DNA of 64,000 bases from Telmatactis stephensoni (GCA_029948255.1 JALIZF010001834.1:236501-300500), one strand, 5' to 3'; positions 31,581 to 44,504 are shown, counted from the first letter of the stretch. The notes: generated by a model not told the origin, from the sequence alone. A program made the numbers and translations.

Positions 31581-32218
31581 GCTAAATAAACGGCCACTTA
31601 CGCGGTCAAAGAGTTTGCTATTATTATTCTGCTCGCACCTTCAGCGCTTGTCATCTTGTTTAATGTAATAACAGATTAATTATCCCCAAACCCCAACGTG
31701 TATTTACCGTGAAAGTCTCTTACCACTTCGATGATTAAATTCGTTGTTCAAGATGGAATTTTCAAAACTTTTCACTGCGTGAATAGTATCCCCTAATTGT
31801 GACGACACTAAAAACAGCTGCGAAGAAGACTAAATACCGAGAGCTGTACACATCAAAATGAGATCTATTTCGTGACTACAAGTGCTGGCTTATTATAGAC
31901 AGGAGTGTCAATAAAGCCGGGGGGCATATGCAAATTTACTGAATCACTGGGCATATTGTTAAATGTGTCTGCTGAGTTGTGCCCAAATTTAGTAGCTGTC
32001 ATGGAATACAGAGTGTAAGGCTACGACAGCCTTTAGCAATTGTATCTTGTTTCTTTCTCCACTCCACTCTAAACAAAATGGTTGTAAAAGACAATTCAAT
32101 TTGAGTACTTGCACACATTTCGTATGAAAAGCATTCAACTGCGGTAATAATTCAATGAAGCTAAGCCAGTATTTGATGCTAATATAAAAAATGTATCCAA
32201 CTGTCTATTAATCTATCT

Positions 32219-32427
32219 CAGGGTCCCCTATAGCCCTTTGCAAAATGGAATCACGCAAAAATATTTGGTCTTTTCAAGCGTCACGGATAATTAAAAAATC
32301 TCTTTCACGTTCACAAAATCAAAAGTTGCTTTCACGTGGACGCAAAAAGATTTTAGACCTTAAATCACGTTTCACGTCAAAATATATCAGCCATTCACAT
32401 TTCACGCAAAAGGCATAGGGGACCCTG
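32219..32427. mobile_element. 209-bp MITE with CAGGGTCCCCTAT ends
   Basis: cagggtcccctat and ataggggaccctg are exact complements, and ctatct is repeated on both sides. The interior holds repeated TTCACGTxxAC words. Confidence 0.75.
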
Positions 32428-32429
32428 CT

Positions 32430-33846
32430 ATCTGTCTGTCTGTCTGTGAGTGAGTGAATGAGTGATGATACTTACACACTTATAAACCGTAAAATAGATA
32501 TTAGTCTAGCTAACAGACATAGACAATATTTCTATTGCATGCTTTCTTTTGTTTTGATTAAACTATTAGATTTCCGTTTGGCTCGAGACGCAATATATTG
32601 AAAGGGGATAGAGAGTTTGTTTCTGCTCACCCGTTGGCTCTAGAGTTTCAAGCCATTAGCCTGCGTCACATCCGGACTTTTCCTCCGTTGACGCAGGCTA
32701 CAAGCCATATGAAGTGTAATAGTGCTGAAAGAAATCGGAAAGGAATTAAATTTTCAGTTTCAGAAATCAGTTTAAGAAAAGATAATCTGACTGCAAAATC
32801 GAAAAATCCGCAAAAAGTCCATTAGGCAGAATCACTGGACATCCAAAGTGCTAACTCAATTACTAGACTCTCTTGAGCGCGCCAAGTTCAAATCTCAAGC
32901 TTGAATTAACAAAGAAAATGGCCAAATTAGCGTCAGCAACAACCTTCTTTTTGATTCTTACTCTTGAAACATAAGGGAATTCAATCTGTTTCATCCGGAT
33001 TATCATAGTTGAAATGTTTATCCACACAATGATATATTTGCCTTTGCGCTACATTTAAAACTCGCGCGGGAAATCGAACGAAAAGTTTGGTTAAATTTTA
33101 TGAATCTGGTGTGAATAGACTAATTAAGCAATGTTTGAATCGCAAAATCTTGAAAATTTTCAATAGGAAATTGTCTGTTTCATCCGAATTATGATTATTA
33201 TACACCAAAATTCAGTAACGATCTATGTTTGAGTTTAGTGCAGCGTCGGGAACATGTTGGAAATCTAAAATGATTCAAAAACACCTCATTAGTATTCAAA
33301 ATCAGCTCTTTACAAATCATTATAAATTCTAGTTTGAATTTGCCGCGTCATTGGCTCCGCCTCCTTTGTCCCCAAGGGAATTTTGTAATTCAGTCGGTAC
33401 TGATTTCCGAAAAGCTTACGAAAGCTGTCGCCGTTGCATGTATTCTTCAGCCCGAATTTAGTTGAGACGTGTAAAAGTTGTTCGTGATCATATGCAAGAG
33501 TCTTATAATTGAAAAATAGAACGTTTACTTTGTAGGTCAAGGTTTCTTGTTAAAATACTCAAAAATATTTGTCCTGTCCGAGTCTCAAACTAAGTATTGT
33601 TGAATTAAGAAGACGTGTGTCTTGTAATCACAGATTGTTAACGGAAGAAATACAATAAAATTTAAAGTCAAAGGAAGGTTTGTGTGGTTGTTTTCGAAAT
33701 TTCAACGTGACAGCACAAAAGCTCTCATTCAGTACAGCGTTTGATAACTTGCTTATTATCCACTCAGTTAAAATTTGTCAGTATTGACCAAACAACAACC
33801 AATTAAAAACTTGCTCTCAGCAACTTTGTGACTAAGGAAAAATTCA
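32430..33846. other. Intergenic, nothing recognised
   Basis: AT-rich. Apart from a short hairpin (tagcctgcgtcacatccgga / gttgacgcaggcta at 32659-32701) I see no gene, RNA or clear element. The frames at 32598 and 33310 look random. Confidence 0.5.
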
Positions 33847-34508
33847 TGACGATACTTTATTGAAGTTATTCACCTAAACACACTGTTTTACTCGTCATGA
33901 CAAAATAACAAGAAAGACTCGGTAGGTTTAGAGCACAATAAAGACAAATCAAGATGATACTTTATCGAAGTTATTCACCTAAACACACTGCTTTACTCCT
34001 CATGACAAAATAACAAGAAAGACTCGGTAGTTTTAGAGCACAATAAAGACAAATCAAGATGATACTTTATCGAAGTTATTCACCTAAACACACTGTTTTA
34101 CTCGTCATGACAAAATAACAAGAAAGACTCGGTAGTTTTAGAGCACAATAAAGACAAATCAAGATGATACTTTATCGAAGTTATTCACCTAAACACACTG
34201 TTTTACTCGTCATGACAAAATAACAAGAAAGACTCGGTAGTTTTAGAGCACAATAAAGACAAATCAAGATGATGCTTTATCGAAGTTATTCACCTAAAAC
34301 ACACTGTTTTACTCGTCATGACAAAATAACAAGAAAGACTCAGTAGTTTTAGAGCACAATAAAGACAAATCAAGATGATACTTTATCGAAGTTATTCACC
34401 TAAAACACAATGTTTTACTCGTCATGACAAAATAATTAACAAGAAAGACTCGGTAGTTTTAGAGCACAACAAGACAAATCAAGATGATTCTTTATTGAAG
34501 TTATTCAC
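33847..34508. repeat. 105-bp minisatellite, six units plus a partial
   Basis: Units begin at 33851, 33956, 34061, 34166, 34271, 34377 and 34485. Each carries gatactttatcgaagttatt, tgttttactcgtcatgacaa, agaaagactcggtagtttta and gagcacaataaagacaaatc. Units differ by only a few bases. It sits between non-homologous flanks. Confidence 0.9.
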
Positions 34509-34519
34509 GTTTCCTGACG

Positions 34520-36300
34520 CCCTTGGTCTCCGAGGACGCGTTTAACTTATTACAAAATTCACTGTTCAACTCGTCATCGTACGGAAATTTCGGTCAATCA
34601 CGAAATAATTTTCGTTACGACTTCGTAGGTTTTGATTTACAGTTTGATTGACATGTCTTGCTTTCCCAAGAGATTGTTAAGGTTTGATTGACAGCATAGT
34701 TATTCCCTTCAGGGAATAGTAAGAACCAATCATACACGGATTACTTCAAGCATGAAATTATGAGCTTAGGTGAAATACAATAATTGGGTTAACTACCGAT
34801 GTCCATAAAACAATAGGCATTCTGCCTTATGCTCTCTCTCCGAGGCTCTTGTTCCGTAAAAAAATAGTGGAATTATCTCCAAACTTCTCGCACTGACTAG
34901 CTTTAGGCTCATAATGGTACGTGCTACTAAAAAGTATCAACTTATTGCCCCCGCAGGGTTTTGGCCCAGAGGCCAAAACCCGAGGAGGCATATTACCAGT
35001 CCCCGCACGTATAAAGGAGAGTGGTTTGATATTTTGTTTGTATTGGTAGAAAAAATCTCGATTTATCAGCTAGGCGCGCAACTGGATATTGGGATAGCAA
35101 AACCATGTCTCATAATTTTTATGTCTCATTGAAGTAAAATATATAACAAGACATTAATGAATACCATACATGAAGGATTACGCTAAGAAACTCGAAGATG
35201 GCAAAGGCTTTCGGGAATAATTGTCCTTTTCGCTTCGCACGAGGTTTCAGTATCCAGGGAAAAGAGTCAAGGTAAGCATTTTCAGTTATAAATAGAATCA
35301 ATCTTAGTTTTTTGTAAAGTTTTAGTTACCAGAAACCACTAGCAGACTATAACGAACATTTTGTGAATGTTATTTTCTTATTATTTAGTGATTTCTTATT
35401 ACATAGCTTGATTTGTTAGACACAAATCATCAACCTAAGGGGATCAACAGACTCGATCCACCAAAGCTTCAGCAAACCACAGAGTGTCTAAAACAGATCA
35501 TAAACCTGGTTTCATTTTTGTTGATCTTAGTCCCACATTTAATAGTCTCTTTGTGCTTACTGCAACCTCTGACATTACATGTACATGTCATAACATAAGC
35601 AAGCTGAACAGCTCGATACCAGTAACAAGTTATAAGACCAAAGTTGATTCACATGTCTAACTTTTATAACATTTCTTTTATTTGTAGACAATAAAGAGTT
35701 CACCACAGATATTCAAGCGGGGGCAGATTTAGTGAGAACTATTACTAGTTAATGTTAGAGTGGTTTTCATAAACCCGTGAAACATTTAATATTAATGTGT
35801 AATAGTCAAATATGAACAAAAGAAAACAATATAGAATTAGGGTCCACTAATGTGTATTAGTATTCACCAACATAAGGGCTATTACAAATCCTGCATTCTG
35901 GTTGGCTCCCTAACCTCGGGCTATTGGAGAGGAAGCGCGAGTAATCATATCAATAAAACATTTTTCTCTCTTTGTTTTGTTTAGTCTCATTCACCTTTGG
36001 CCCAATATGTTGAAGGGAAATGTATATATCAGGAAATATTTAACAAGGCAGATTTTCTATTCACAAAGAAATGATTTATGAAGTTCCTGGCTAGGGGTGA
36101 TAGGGACTTTAAAAACAATAAAAATTAATGATCAACCGTAAAACCCCCCATCCCACTGAGATCCTCCTAACACGATCAGTACTGTATGAGGCATGATAAA
36201 AAAGAACAGGAAGAAGCCATCAGCTTGACTTTGGTTAAATAACATAAGAAGAAAAAATATATGCAGATCGACTCAAAGGTAATCACCCCTAATCAACAGT
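34520..36300. other. Intergenic, nothing recognised
   Basis: Only short random frames and a lone Mutator-like end near 34517-34540. No exon, RNA or complete element was seen. Confidence 0.45.
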
Positions 36301-36660
36301 ACTAGGTTTGTGTATATTGTACCACAGGCAGCCCAGACTCAGCTCCTGGCCTGTGTTTTATAGCTAATATATATGGAGGCTTTGCTATCGCATTGAAACT
36401 GGAAGCTAGGTTACGGGTTCGAATCTCGGTGGATTCGCTCAATTAACTTTTTTATCAGACGTCCTATTTTTTTAATTGATTCCTTTACACTCATACATCC
36501 CTTTCATCAATAAATTTTAGATTTTTAAGCGTTCATTTGATTATTTTCTCCCCTAAAAACCCTCTACATATAGAGCCGCTATATTGGCCATAACGTACAT
36601 GAGCTGAGCCTGGGCTGCCTGTGATTGTACTTCGAAAATCCCTCATGAACGAAGCCTACT
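36300..36660 (+). repeat. Repeat with tRNA B-box-like core, downstream of gene copy 2
   Basis: Contains caggcagcccagactcagct, then acgggttcgaatctcggtgg (B-box consensus GGTTCGAATC), and a mirrored gctgagcctgggctgcctgt at the right end, so the tRNA-like piece lies inside an inverted repeat. The same block is at 47035-47375 beside copy 3. Confidence 0.55.
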
Positions 36661-36712
36661 TCGGCTTCCGTTTTTTATCTATAATTTTATGACTTTTACG
36701 GGGTAAAACCAA

Positions 36713-36927
36713 TTAGTGTCTTTTACAAATAAATGGCAATACTAGAGAGCAGTCTTTGAACGACCAAACCACTCCATACTGGGGATTCTTTTTCAGGAAG
36801 CCACATTGTAATGAAGGTGAGTTGAACTGTACTTGAGGCATGTAAGTCAGGGATTGGTTGTCAGACCACTGCAAGACTCCTTCTTGGGTTTTATCATTCA
36901 ATCCTCCCCATGCTCCAACGGGATTTT
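36713..36927 (-). CDS. Copy 2 exon 7: lectin C-half and stop
   Basis: 215 nt, starts ENPVGAWGGLND after aatttcag, ends FICKRH and TAA. Confidence 0.75.
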
Positions 36928-37775
36928 CTGAAATTGCAATCCAGTGTAAAGTAAAGTTAATGCTGCTATGCAATTACTTGGTAACAATCAGAATAGAATA
37001 GAATAGAACTTTATTAAAAAAAATTAATATCGAAGAATGATCATTTAGCAAAATAATAGTTGCAATTCAGTAGAACGAAAGTAAATTAAAGGAAAGAAAG
37101 AAAAAATGGAGTTTGGTGTTATCTAACTCAGCTAACAGTCCCAGAAAACATTGTTGCGGCACAATACAGCGATGTAGTCTTATTGATTCAAGTACGCAGC
37201 TTGCTGACAGTGCTCGGATCGAGTTCTAAAAATATTGTGCATTAAAGTAAAATTTTAAAGTGATAGAATTATCCTTCACACAAAAGAGGCCCAAGCCGAA
37301 AATTTCATGTGGCCGGGGACCGGAATCGCCTTCAACCCAACCCTTCTCCCCCAAAAAACACCCGCCCCCACACCCACCTACTTCCAATAGTTGTGTCCAA
37401 GCCCATTTTATCATAACACGACTATTCCACAGAAGACAAAAAATAAAAATAAATGTTTGTGTAATTAACATGGCTAGTTTGTTAAATGCTCCAAATAATT
37501 TATTCTCTCTTTGAAAGTTGTTTTTTCTATATTTATAATAGCTGCTACAAGACATATTTCAGTTAAGTTACTTATACAAAATTCCCTGACTTTTCTCTGA
37601 CCTTTCCCTGACTGTGTTTTTCCCTGACTTTTTCCTGACCCCTGGGAATCCTGCAATTCATCATGGGCCTTCCTCCTTCAGTTTCTCTCATGGTACCTGA
37701 TTCTTTCTTCGTACGTTTTCCTGCGTCGTCCACCGAAAAAACTATGGAAGATTTTATAGGTTAAACTAGAAATAC

Positions 37776-38029
37776 CTGATAAACTCTGGATGTTTTGTTG
37801 TCTGTAAGTGTACGAGAAGACAGCAAATTGTCTGATCCAGCCTTTGAAGTAATGGGCACCGTCATTCGCTCCAAGTTCAAAAGTTGTGTGTCCTGTGTTG
37901 CGAAGATCAATATTGCTCGCAGTTGATATTATAGAATTCTTGAGGATGGCGTTAACATATATCTTGCCCTCTTTCCCAGAGCGATTCCAAGTGATGGTCA
38001 CGTGGTTCCATGTGTTGACTGGAAAATCA
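37776..38029 (-). CDS. Copy 2 exon 6: LamG, second part
   Basis: 254 nt, phase 2 to 1, open. It carries WNHVTITWNRSGKEGKIYVN and ELGANDGAHYFKGW. Confidence 0.75.
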
Positions 38030-38428
38030 CTACATGAAATAGTGTAGAACTATAAACGTAGTTTCAAATAAAATAGATCTGACTGATCGGATCAAAGACA
38101 GACGAATCAAGAAAACAGACGTTCAAAAGTTTGAACTCCATTTGCACGACAAATGACGTCATCTATGTGTCTAGTTTCAAATAACATCACAAATAGATCT
38201 CACTAATCAGATCGGATAAAAGCAATGGAAAAAAACTTGTTATCTAACTTCAAAATTAGCAGACCCTCAGTTTTTTTTTCGACGTTAACGTTATGTAAAA
38301 AAAAGGTAAAGGACCTTGTTTAGCGTAAGTAGTTCCTTTATAATTAGCTGAGCTAACCTTCTAGGAAGCCGACGGTGCGCTCATTTTACCCCCTTCTCTC
38401 CATCAGTGCTCCGTTTTAAGGGTATTTA

Positions 38429-38545
38429 AGTAATGTATAAAGAACGAGAGAGCGTGTTATATCGGTGGATAAAGATCCGAGCCGAAGGCGAGGATCTTTA
38501 GACCCGATATAACACGCTCTCGAGTTCTTTATATTACTTATCAAA
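38429..38545. repeat. Foldback with GAACGAGAGAGCGTGTTATATCG arms
   Basis: aagaacgagagagcgtgtta...tatcgg faces cccgatataacacgctctcg...agttctt around a GATCTTT/AAAGATC loop, inside the intron between the copy 2 LamG exons. Confidence 0.75.
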
Positions 38546-38689
38546 CGTCTAGTTGTCAATTATCATATTGGACCAGAATTTTCCAAGTTTGACTACTTTT
38601 GGCTTAGAAAATCCAAGTTAAAGTTTATGCAAATAAACAAAAATCTTTATCCGATATAAAGATCTACGTTCCGGTAGTGATTTCCATTG

Positions 38690-38846
38690 TGTTTTCTAAT
38701 GAATTATTAATGAGTTTGATAAAGCTACTTAAAGCTACACGGAATGGAAAGAAGCCGGAACAAGGATGCGAGGTCAGGACTGGGGATCGAACTAGGGACC
38801 TCTCGCATTGAAGGCTATGCACTAACCAACTGTGCCATCCTTACTC
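38690..38846 (-). mobile_element. tRNA-derived SINE in a copy 2 intron
   Basis: The minus strand has an A box (GGCACAGTTGGTTAGTG) and B box (AGTTCGATCCCC), followed by a body with ccttgttccggcttctttcc and gtgtagcttt. The tRNA fold is poor. It is absent from the equivalent intron of copy 1, so it probably inserted after duplication. Confidence 0.65.
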
Positions 38847-38877
38847 CTTAAGTTGCTAACTATTCCCAGGTTTCTGT

Positions 38878-38945
38878 TTATCTGTCTGTCTGTCTGTTGT
38901 CTGTCTGTAGTTGTCTGTCTGTAGTTGTCTGTCTGTCTGTCTTTC
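38878..38945. repeat. (CTGT)n microsatellite
   Basis: Runs of ctgtctgt broken by tagttg, flanking the SINE. Confidence 0.85.
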
Positions 38946-39454
38946 ACAAAAACGTAAAAACAATTGACATGTGTAGTAGTTTAAGTAACAAAATAGGACA
39001 TCAATTTGTATGATGGCGTCATGTAGACTACAACTACCATGACGCTTTGCCCACTTTCGTTTGTAAAGTAGCTATCAATTGTACATCTACTATCCTCAGG
39101 AGGGAATACAAATCTGGATAAGAAAGAAAATTTTTAAAGCATTCTGCCAGATGAAGTAAAATGACGCCATTTGACGTGTTTGAATGGCACTATGATCATG
39201 TTAGCAATCATCCTACCTGCTATACATTTACTGCATTCTCTTTAGTAGAATGATCCGAAGTGAAGACACGAATTCCCGTGTAAACAGAATGCAGTAAATA
39301 TATGGCAGGTAGGATGATTCGCCTACTAGAACGCAAAATTTATATGGTCATTTTCTTGCGATTTTTGATGATTGTGCTATTTTCTTTGCTCCTCGTATTC
39401 TCATCATATATAGTCCCAAGAAAAGGGCGAACTTAAAAAAAACAGGCGTCAAAA

Positions 39455-39525
39455 TAGCCTGCGTAGCTGGCGGTCTGCGGTGTTTGGGCCCAAAAACCGC
39501 AGACCGCCAGCAACGCAGGCTAGTG
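39455..39525. repeat. Hairpin, TAGCCTGCGTxGCTGGCGGTCTGCGG arms
   Basis: agcctgcgtagctggcggtc...tgcggt faces accgcagaccgccagcaacg...caggct with a GGGCCC loop; GC-rich against its surroundings. An agcctgcgt...acgcaggct pair also occurs at 32659-32701. Confidence 0.7.
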
Positions 39526-39668
39526 TCAAAAAGTTTGAGCTCCCTAGCCTTTGCACGAGGGACGACGTCATCTATGTGTCTATCCTCTCATTGATCACAA
39601 CAGATAGCCAATCAGAAAGCAAGAAAATTACAAGTTGTGTTGAAAATAATAGTACTCACGAATCATAC

Positions 39669-39953
39669 CTTTTCCGGAACGAAACCTCGAACACTCTGCT
39701 GTCACTGACATCGCGCGTTGCAAAAACTATTATGCCATTCCAGTGATATAAGGTAAACTGCCTAAGAGAGCCTTTCTCTTCATTAAAGAAAGATATCGTG
39801 CCTGATAAAGATCCATGAACTTTGATCCAAAAAGCAATAGTGAAGTCAGTGGTACGAATATCAAAGCTTGGCATGGTTGCGTAGTCATCTACTCCATCAA
39901 AGTACACAGCCTTGGTGCCATCGATGTCTACTACTGCTGCACCTTTTTGTAAA
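39669..39953 (-). CDS. Copy 2 exon 5: LamG, first part
   Basis: 285 nt, phase 2 to 2, open. It carries AAVVDIDGTKAVYFDGVDD and FTIAFWIKVHG. Confidence 0.75.
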
Positions 39954-40458
39954 CTGTAGTGATAACAACAGTAGATTAATTTATATAATTCGTATGACTG
40001 TAAAAACGAGCATTCCCGGCACGGCACGGATATATATACGGCCGGAATTTCGAATGTTTTTATATACAATACGGCACCGACTCGGTCATGGTACGGTGCA
40101 GTCCATTTCAAACTCAAATGAAATCTGCTCTAGAAGCATGCTGCAATATAGGGACATTATTTTAGTCGCGTGCATTGGCCGGAGGAATCTTATATTCTAT
40201 TGAAGGATACCAATTTGGATACCCCAGCTTTAGGGATGAAAATAAGAATTTCCAACCATCAACAACGCCCAAATAAATCCCTTATCGCGGTAAACTAGTT
40301 AATGTGTACTGAATCAAGGAGGTGAGAGGGAGAAAAAGACGAAACTGAAATACACGCGATCCGAACCTTAGGCAATACACGGTCCAGAAGGTTTCTTGGG
40401 GCTTGCCATTTTGATCACCTTTTCTTTAGCCATATCCTAGTCCAAGTCAATGTCACAC

Positions 40459-40579
40459 CTTGTTGGATTGTTTCGACTGACATAGGTTGTTAGAGACGAA
40501 GAAGCAAAGGGATCCAAGTGTATAGTAAGATTTTTACTGATGTTCACCAAAAAAGTCATCAAAATGTTCTGCTTTTGAA
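40459..40579 (-). CDS. Copy 2 exon 4: bridge
   Basis: 121 nt, same splice sites as copy 1. About 38 of 40 residues match, with L-to-V and E-to-K changes in FLVNISKNLT. Confidence 0.6.
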
Positions 40580-41946
40580 CTTCAATGAGAGGAAAATCAA
40601 TACTAGATATGGAATGGGGATTCTTCGCGCGCGCACCGGGTGCAGAAACCGCACCGTTGCGTGACACATCCTGCACCAGTTCCTACCGTTGCCCACCGAG
40701 CGCAGAACCCGGCACCATTCCATACCTACTATCAATGATTTATGCAACTTTTGCACTATTGTTATCCCACTGTTCAAGGATTTTTTCATGTTTACTAACA
40801 AGTGAGTTCGTATATGTCTGAGCGCGCCGAGGTCTTGATTATACCTCAAAATAGATCGATATGCCCTAGGATGTGTTTACGTGAACGACTTCGACCAGGG
40901 CTTAGTTGCTCAAGAGACAACCATGAAGTGACATGATTTTCGAGTGAGACTTGTGCATGGTGACAGGAAAAAGAATTCATTTACGTCCACAGTCTTTTCC
41001 GGGCTGAGTACGTGACGGGATGCTTTCTACGTATACTGACTTTCGGGAGAGACGTTAACGCGAGGACTGGGACAAAAATTTATTTACGGTTGCATTTGTT
41101 CCGGGTTAAATTATGGCCATGTTAGTTAAAAATTGATTCTAGTGTACCTTAAAGAAGGGCCGTCTGAGCCATCCATTTCATACCACGATAACAAATGTTT
41201 ATCAACTTCAAGTTAAACAGAATTGGTAGATTAGTATCAGACAAACGACTCCAGTAAGATGTGAACAACAATTTTCACAATTGTTGGCACGATTGATTTT
41301 GTTGTTGTTTTTTGTTTGTTGTTGTTGTTATTATTGTTTTTTTGTTTGTTTGTTTGGTGCGCAAGCAGTGGATATTACTGAGATTTGTTTCTCCCACGCT
41401 CCTTTACAATGTTACTGTGATAACTGTGGCACCTACTACCCGAAAACAGGCTACCAAGTTGGCTACCAGCAAGAACAACGAGTAGTATACATGTAGTATG
41501 CATGCGCGCATCAAACATGTTCGTTTTGGCCGGCCAAACGTACGAATCCAACATTGTCCATCAAAATAATGTTTGATGTTGTTTGATTGAATGTTTGATG
41601 GAGTTTAAATTACCAAACATGTTTGATGCTACATCAAACATCATCACTCACTACCAAACAAGGTGGCCAAACGGCAAAATGTTGGATCACGTCACCAAAC
41701 AATGTTTGATAGTGTTTGGTCGTCAAACGTTCCCGTTTGGCCAGGCCTAGAATCCCATAGCTCATATGAAAGTCGCGCGCTGATTGGCTATTGAGGAGAG
41801 GGAATTTAGCGTGGAATTCAACGTTTCACAGGAAACACACATGTTGAATTTTTTTTGCTAAACTTGTTTAGGGCCTGTCGGAAAGGGTACTGGTAGGCTT
41901 TGGGCCGGTAAATGGGTTATTTCAAATTGTGTATTTTTTTACTCAC

Positions 41947-42117
41947 GAAGTGGAAACATTACAACTTCTTTTATGAATTGGTCCTCAGTCTTTGAACCAA
42001 TGGAAACCAGGTCACCACCAAGTGACTGACAGTGGGTTCGTGAGTCGTTCCATGTCTTCTTTTCGAGAATGAGTTTGAATACTGACTCGTTGAACTTGTA
42101 CCAGTTGTCTGGTAGAG
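41947..42117 (-). CDS. Copy 2 exon 3: lectin N-half
   Basis: 171 nt, phase 1 to 1, open. It carries TWNDSRTHCQSLGGDLVSI and EDQFIKEVVMFPL. Confidence 0.75.
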
Positions 42118-42243
42118 CTAAGCAGGGTAAAGGACAGCTCGTTAATTTTCTTTTTTATCGACAATGCCTCAAACATATACACAAAACAGCCATGTACCAA
42201 ACCGAGGTTTTTTCTCTAAAAGTTGAAGCTTACGATAACTCAC

Positions 42244-42277
42244 CTTTTTTCTGTACACATGTATTGCCTTCACAGTG
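42244..42277 (-). CDS. Copy 2 exon 2: microexon
   Basis: 34 nt encoding HCEGNTCVQKK with the same acceptor and gtgagt donor as copy 1. Confidence 0.7.
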
Positions 42278-42872
42278 CTGGGGATTCTGCGAGAGAATGA
42301 CAAAGACCCCGTTCATTCGGGGCCGTTTTAAGTTTGGAGCCGTTCAAGTTTCCGGCCTGCACTGCAAAAACGCGCTAGCAAATGTACTCAAAAACTTGAG
42401 TAAATCGGTGCATCCACAGTAACTCACTTATGCGAGGAAATTTACTCAGTTATTTGAGGAAATTTCCTTCGAAAATTAAGGCAATGCACGGGCCGATGAA
42501 GGCTTACGTACGATGGAAATTATACGATCGACTTTAAAATGTACTCTGAAATCCTTATGTTCTAGATAGGGAAATATTTGCATCCGAACGGTTACTCGAC
42601 ATGGAGTGAGCAGGGTATACATTCTCTTGTTATTTTGGACGCCATTTTATGGTGCAAATCTGCACACGCGCAGTACTGATGTCCGCGAAGTTCGCAGAGT
42701 ATCGAAAACTGCTGTAATTAGTTATGCAGTTCATACAAGATGCGAAAGACCGTTTGCCAACCAATCAGATCGAATTCAGGAAATAACCAGGAAATATAAT
42801 AGTTAAAAGTTGTTGACAAAAAAGTATATCGAAATATATATATTGAAGTATTTGGAAGAAGCTCAAACATAC

Positions 42873-43189
42873 CGTTGGTTCAGCGTATTCATAACCTTCT
42901 TTACGTATGTACGACCCACGGCTTTGATTCTTGTTGGAGCGATTTAATTCACACAGAAACGTACCATTGTGAAAGTCAATGTAATTGAATGAAAAACAAC
43001 CGAATGTTTCTTGACAAGCTGACAAACATCTGCAATGAATACATTAAGAGTCTTGATCATGTGTCCAATCAAGGCGTAACCATGGTCGCGATTGAATACC
43101 AAGTTCGAGGTAAAAATGTTGTCAAAATGGGTGCACAGGACGCCTGTTACCAGTATGTTTAGGACGAGGAATATCCTGATCCACATCAT
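42873..43189 (-). pseudogene. Copy 2 exon 1: PAN domain with frameshift
   Basis: Signal peptide and FTSNLVFNRDHGYALIGH are open. Around 43021-43035 the plus strand has gacaaacatctgcaatg where copy 1 has one base more. The old frame resumes downstream as CQETFGCFSFNYIDFHNGTF. Confidence 0.8.
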
Positions 43190-43675
43190 TGGCTACTTGG
43201 AAGTGATCTCATTTGCGAAGATTCACAAGCTACAAGTTAAAAGTCTAGTCAGTCTGAGCTCTAAATATGCCAAGAAAATGCCTATGGCTCAATAATAGTC
43301 TTCACTTTGGATGTAAAGAGCATAGAAATATGTTCTGGGGAGGCGTTAAGTTGAAAGAAGCAGAGGATGGCGAAGACTTTTTAGAGTTTAATAAAAGACA
43401 AACCAAAATAAGAATCACGACGTCGACGACCTTGGAAAAGATTGAAATGCATTGAAGACAGTCCAGAATAGTAACGAACAGTAAGACTTTTCTGTTTTTT
43501 ATTCGTTTTTGTAAAACGTATATTTAACTTACGTTAGATCAATTAACTATAATTTTGATTGATATTTTACTCTTACTGATGTAAACCTATCATTTTGTCT
43601 CGCTTGCAGACCGTTTTCTTCAAATAAAGCGCATTATTTTTGCAACTTTCATCTCATCAAATAGTCCAGTAATTA

Positions 43676-43830
43676 CTTCATGGTTGGTTCGCTTGTACGA
43701 TTTTTATCCACTCGTTTTGAAGATTCGCTAAACTCATTCGAATTCGTTCGCTGCGCTCACTCGTTCGTTTGCGAATCTTCATAATTCGTGAATATAAATC
43801 GTACGCGCTCACCAACCATGAAGTAATCTT
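43676..43830. mobile_element. 155-bp foldback with ATTACTTCATGGTTGG ends
   Basis: attacttcatggttggttcg...cttgtacgattt faces aaatcgtacgcgctcaccaa...ccatgaagtaat. A second inner pair is gaagattcgc/gcgaatcttc. Confidence 0.75.
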
Positions 43831-43841
43831 TATATACTTAC

Positions 43842-44029
43842 CAGGAAAACTGATTCCAGTTAAAATAAAAAGTCGTTACTTCTTGGCATATTAACTAATG
43901 GTACAGAAGTTTCAACCTTCCCCATTGTTGATCAATGTATTTTGTCATGAATGCGTCCCTTCGGTGTTTAAAGTAACTCGTTAATAATTCACCAGCAAGC
44001 AGACCAATCGCATCTTTCCATTCAGCCAT
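43842..44029 (-). pseudogene. Broken duplicate of the orphan exon
   Basis: Same ATG and same donor as 19824-20004, with a 3-base insertion and an in-frame TAG after KLLYH. Its flanks (gatataaacgagagagcgt and the GGCGCATTTT foldback end) are also shared, so it belongs to the segmental duplication. Confidence 0.55.
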
Positions 44030-44504
44030 AATATTAACACGCAAAATATTGCAAAACATTGCTTTCATTTAAATACCCGGCCTGGAATCCACAGGCGGTT
44101 ATGATTTGCGAGACGATATATAAACTATTATATAATATTTGACAATAATACGCGCGCACTGATTGGTTGGCTACCATGTTTATATCAGAAAACAAAGACA
44201 TGGCTCGCACGAAAAACTCGAAAATATTTTATAAAAGCAATATAAACGATCACTTATGTCTCTGTACTGTGATATAAACGAGAGAGCGTTTAGTTCACCG
44301 AAATATTTTGCCTTTGAATTATTGGCTAGAGTATCTAGATTTGATATTTTTCTATAAGTGTAAACTACAGACTGCGGGTCTACAGACTAGGCGCATTTTC
44401 GAAAAGTCAGATACCTGGAGGCATTTTGGGGTAGAAGGTGGTAACATAACTATTCTAAACTGATTTAAAATTTTCTTTAGAATAGTTATAAGTTACCGGC
44501 TTTT

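Larger units (their letters stand above)
36713..43189 (-). pseudogene. PAN/Apple - C-type lectin - LamG gene, copy 2, one-base deletion in exon 1
   Basis: Exons match copy 1 one for one: 42873-43189, 42244-42277, 41947-42117, 40459-40579, 39669-39953, 37776-38029 and 36713-36927. All downstream exons have the same lengths, phases and splice signals as copy 1 and are open. Exon 1 is 317 nt against 327: nine bases are missing in frame (residues VNL) and one more base is missing near 43030, inside the Cys-rich core, shifting the frame into a stop. The rest of the gene still looks well kept, so a recent loss, an allele, or a consensus error are all possible. If the base were present the layout would equal copy 1. 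Other differences are ordinary substitutions, for example DNWYKF for DGWYKF and CKRH for CERH. Confidence 0.75.

Noticed and set aside
33847..34508. CRISPR-like array
   Set aside because: There are no short repeats with unique spacers; whole 105-bp units are repeated, and the DNA is eukaryotic.
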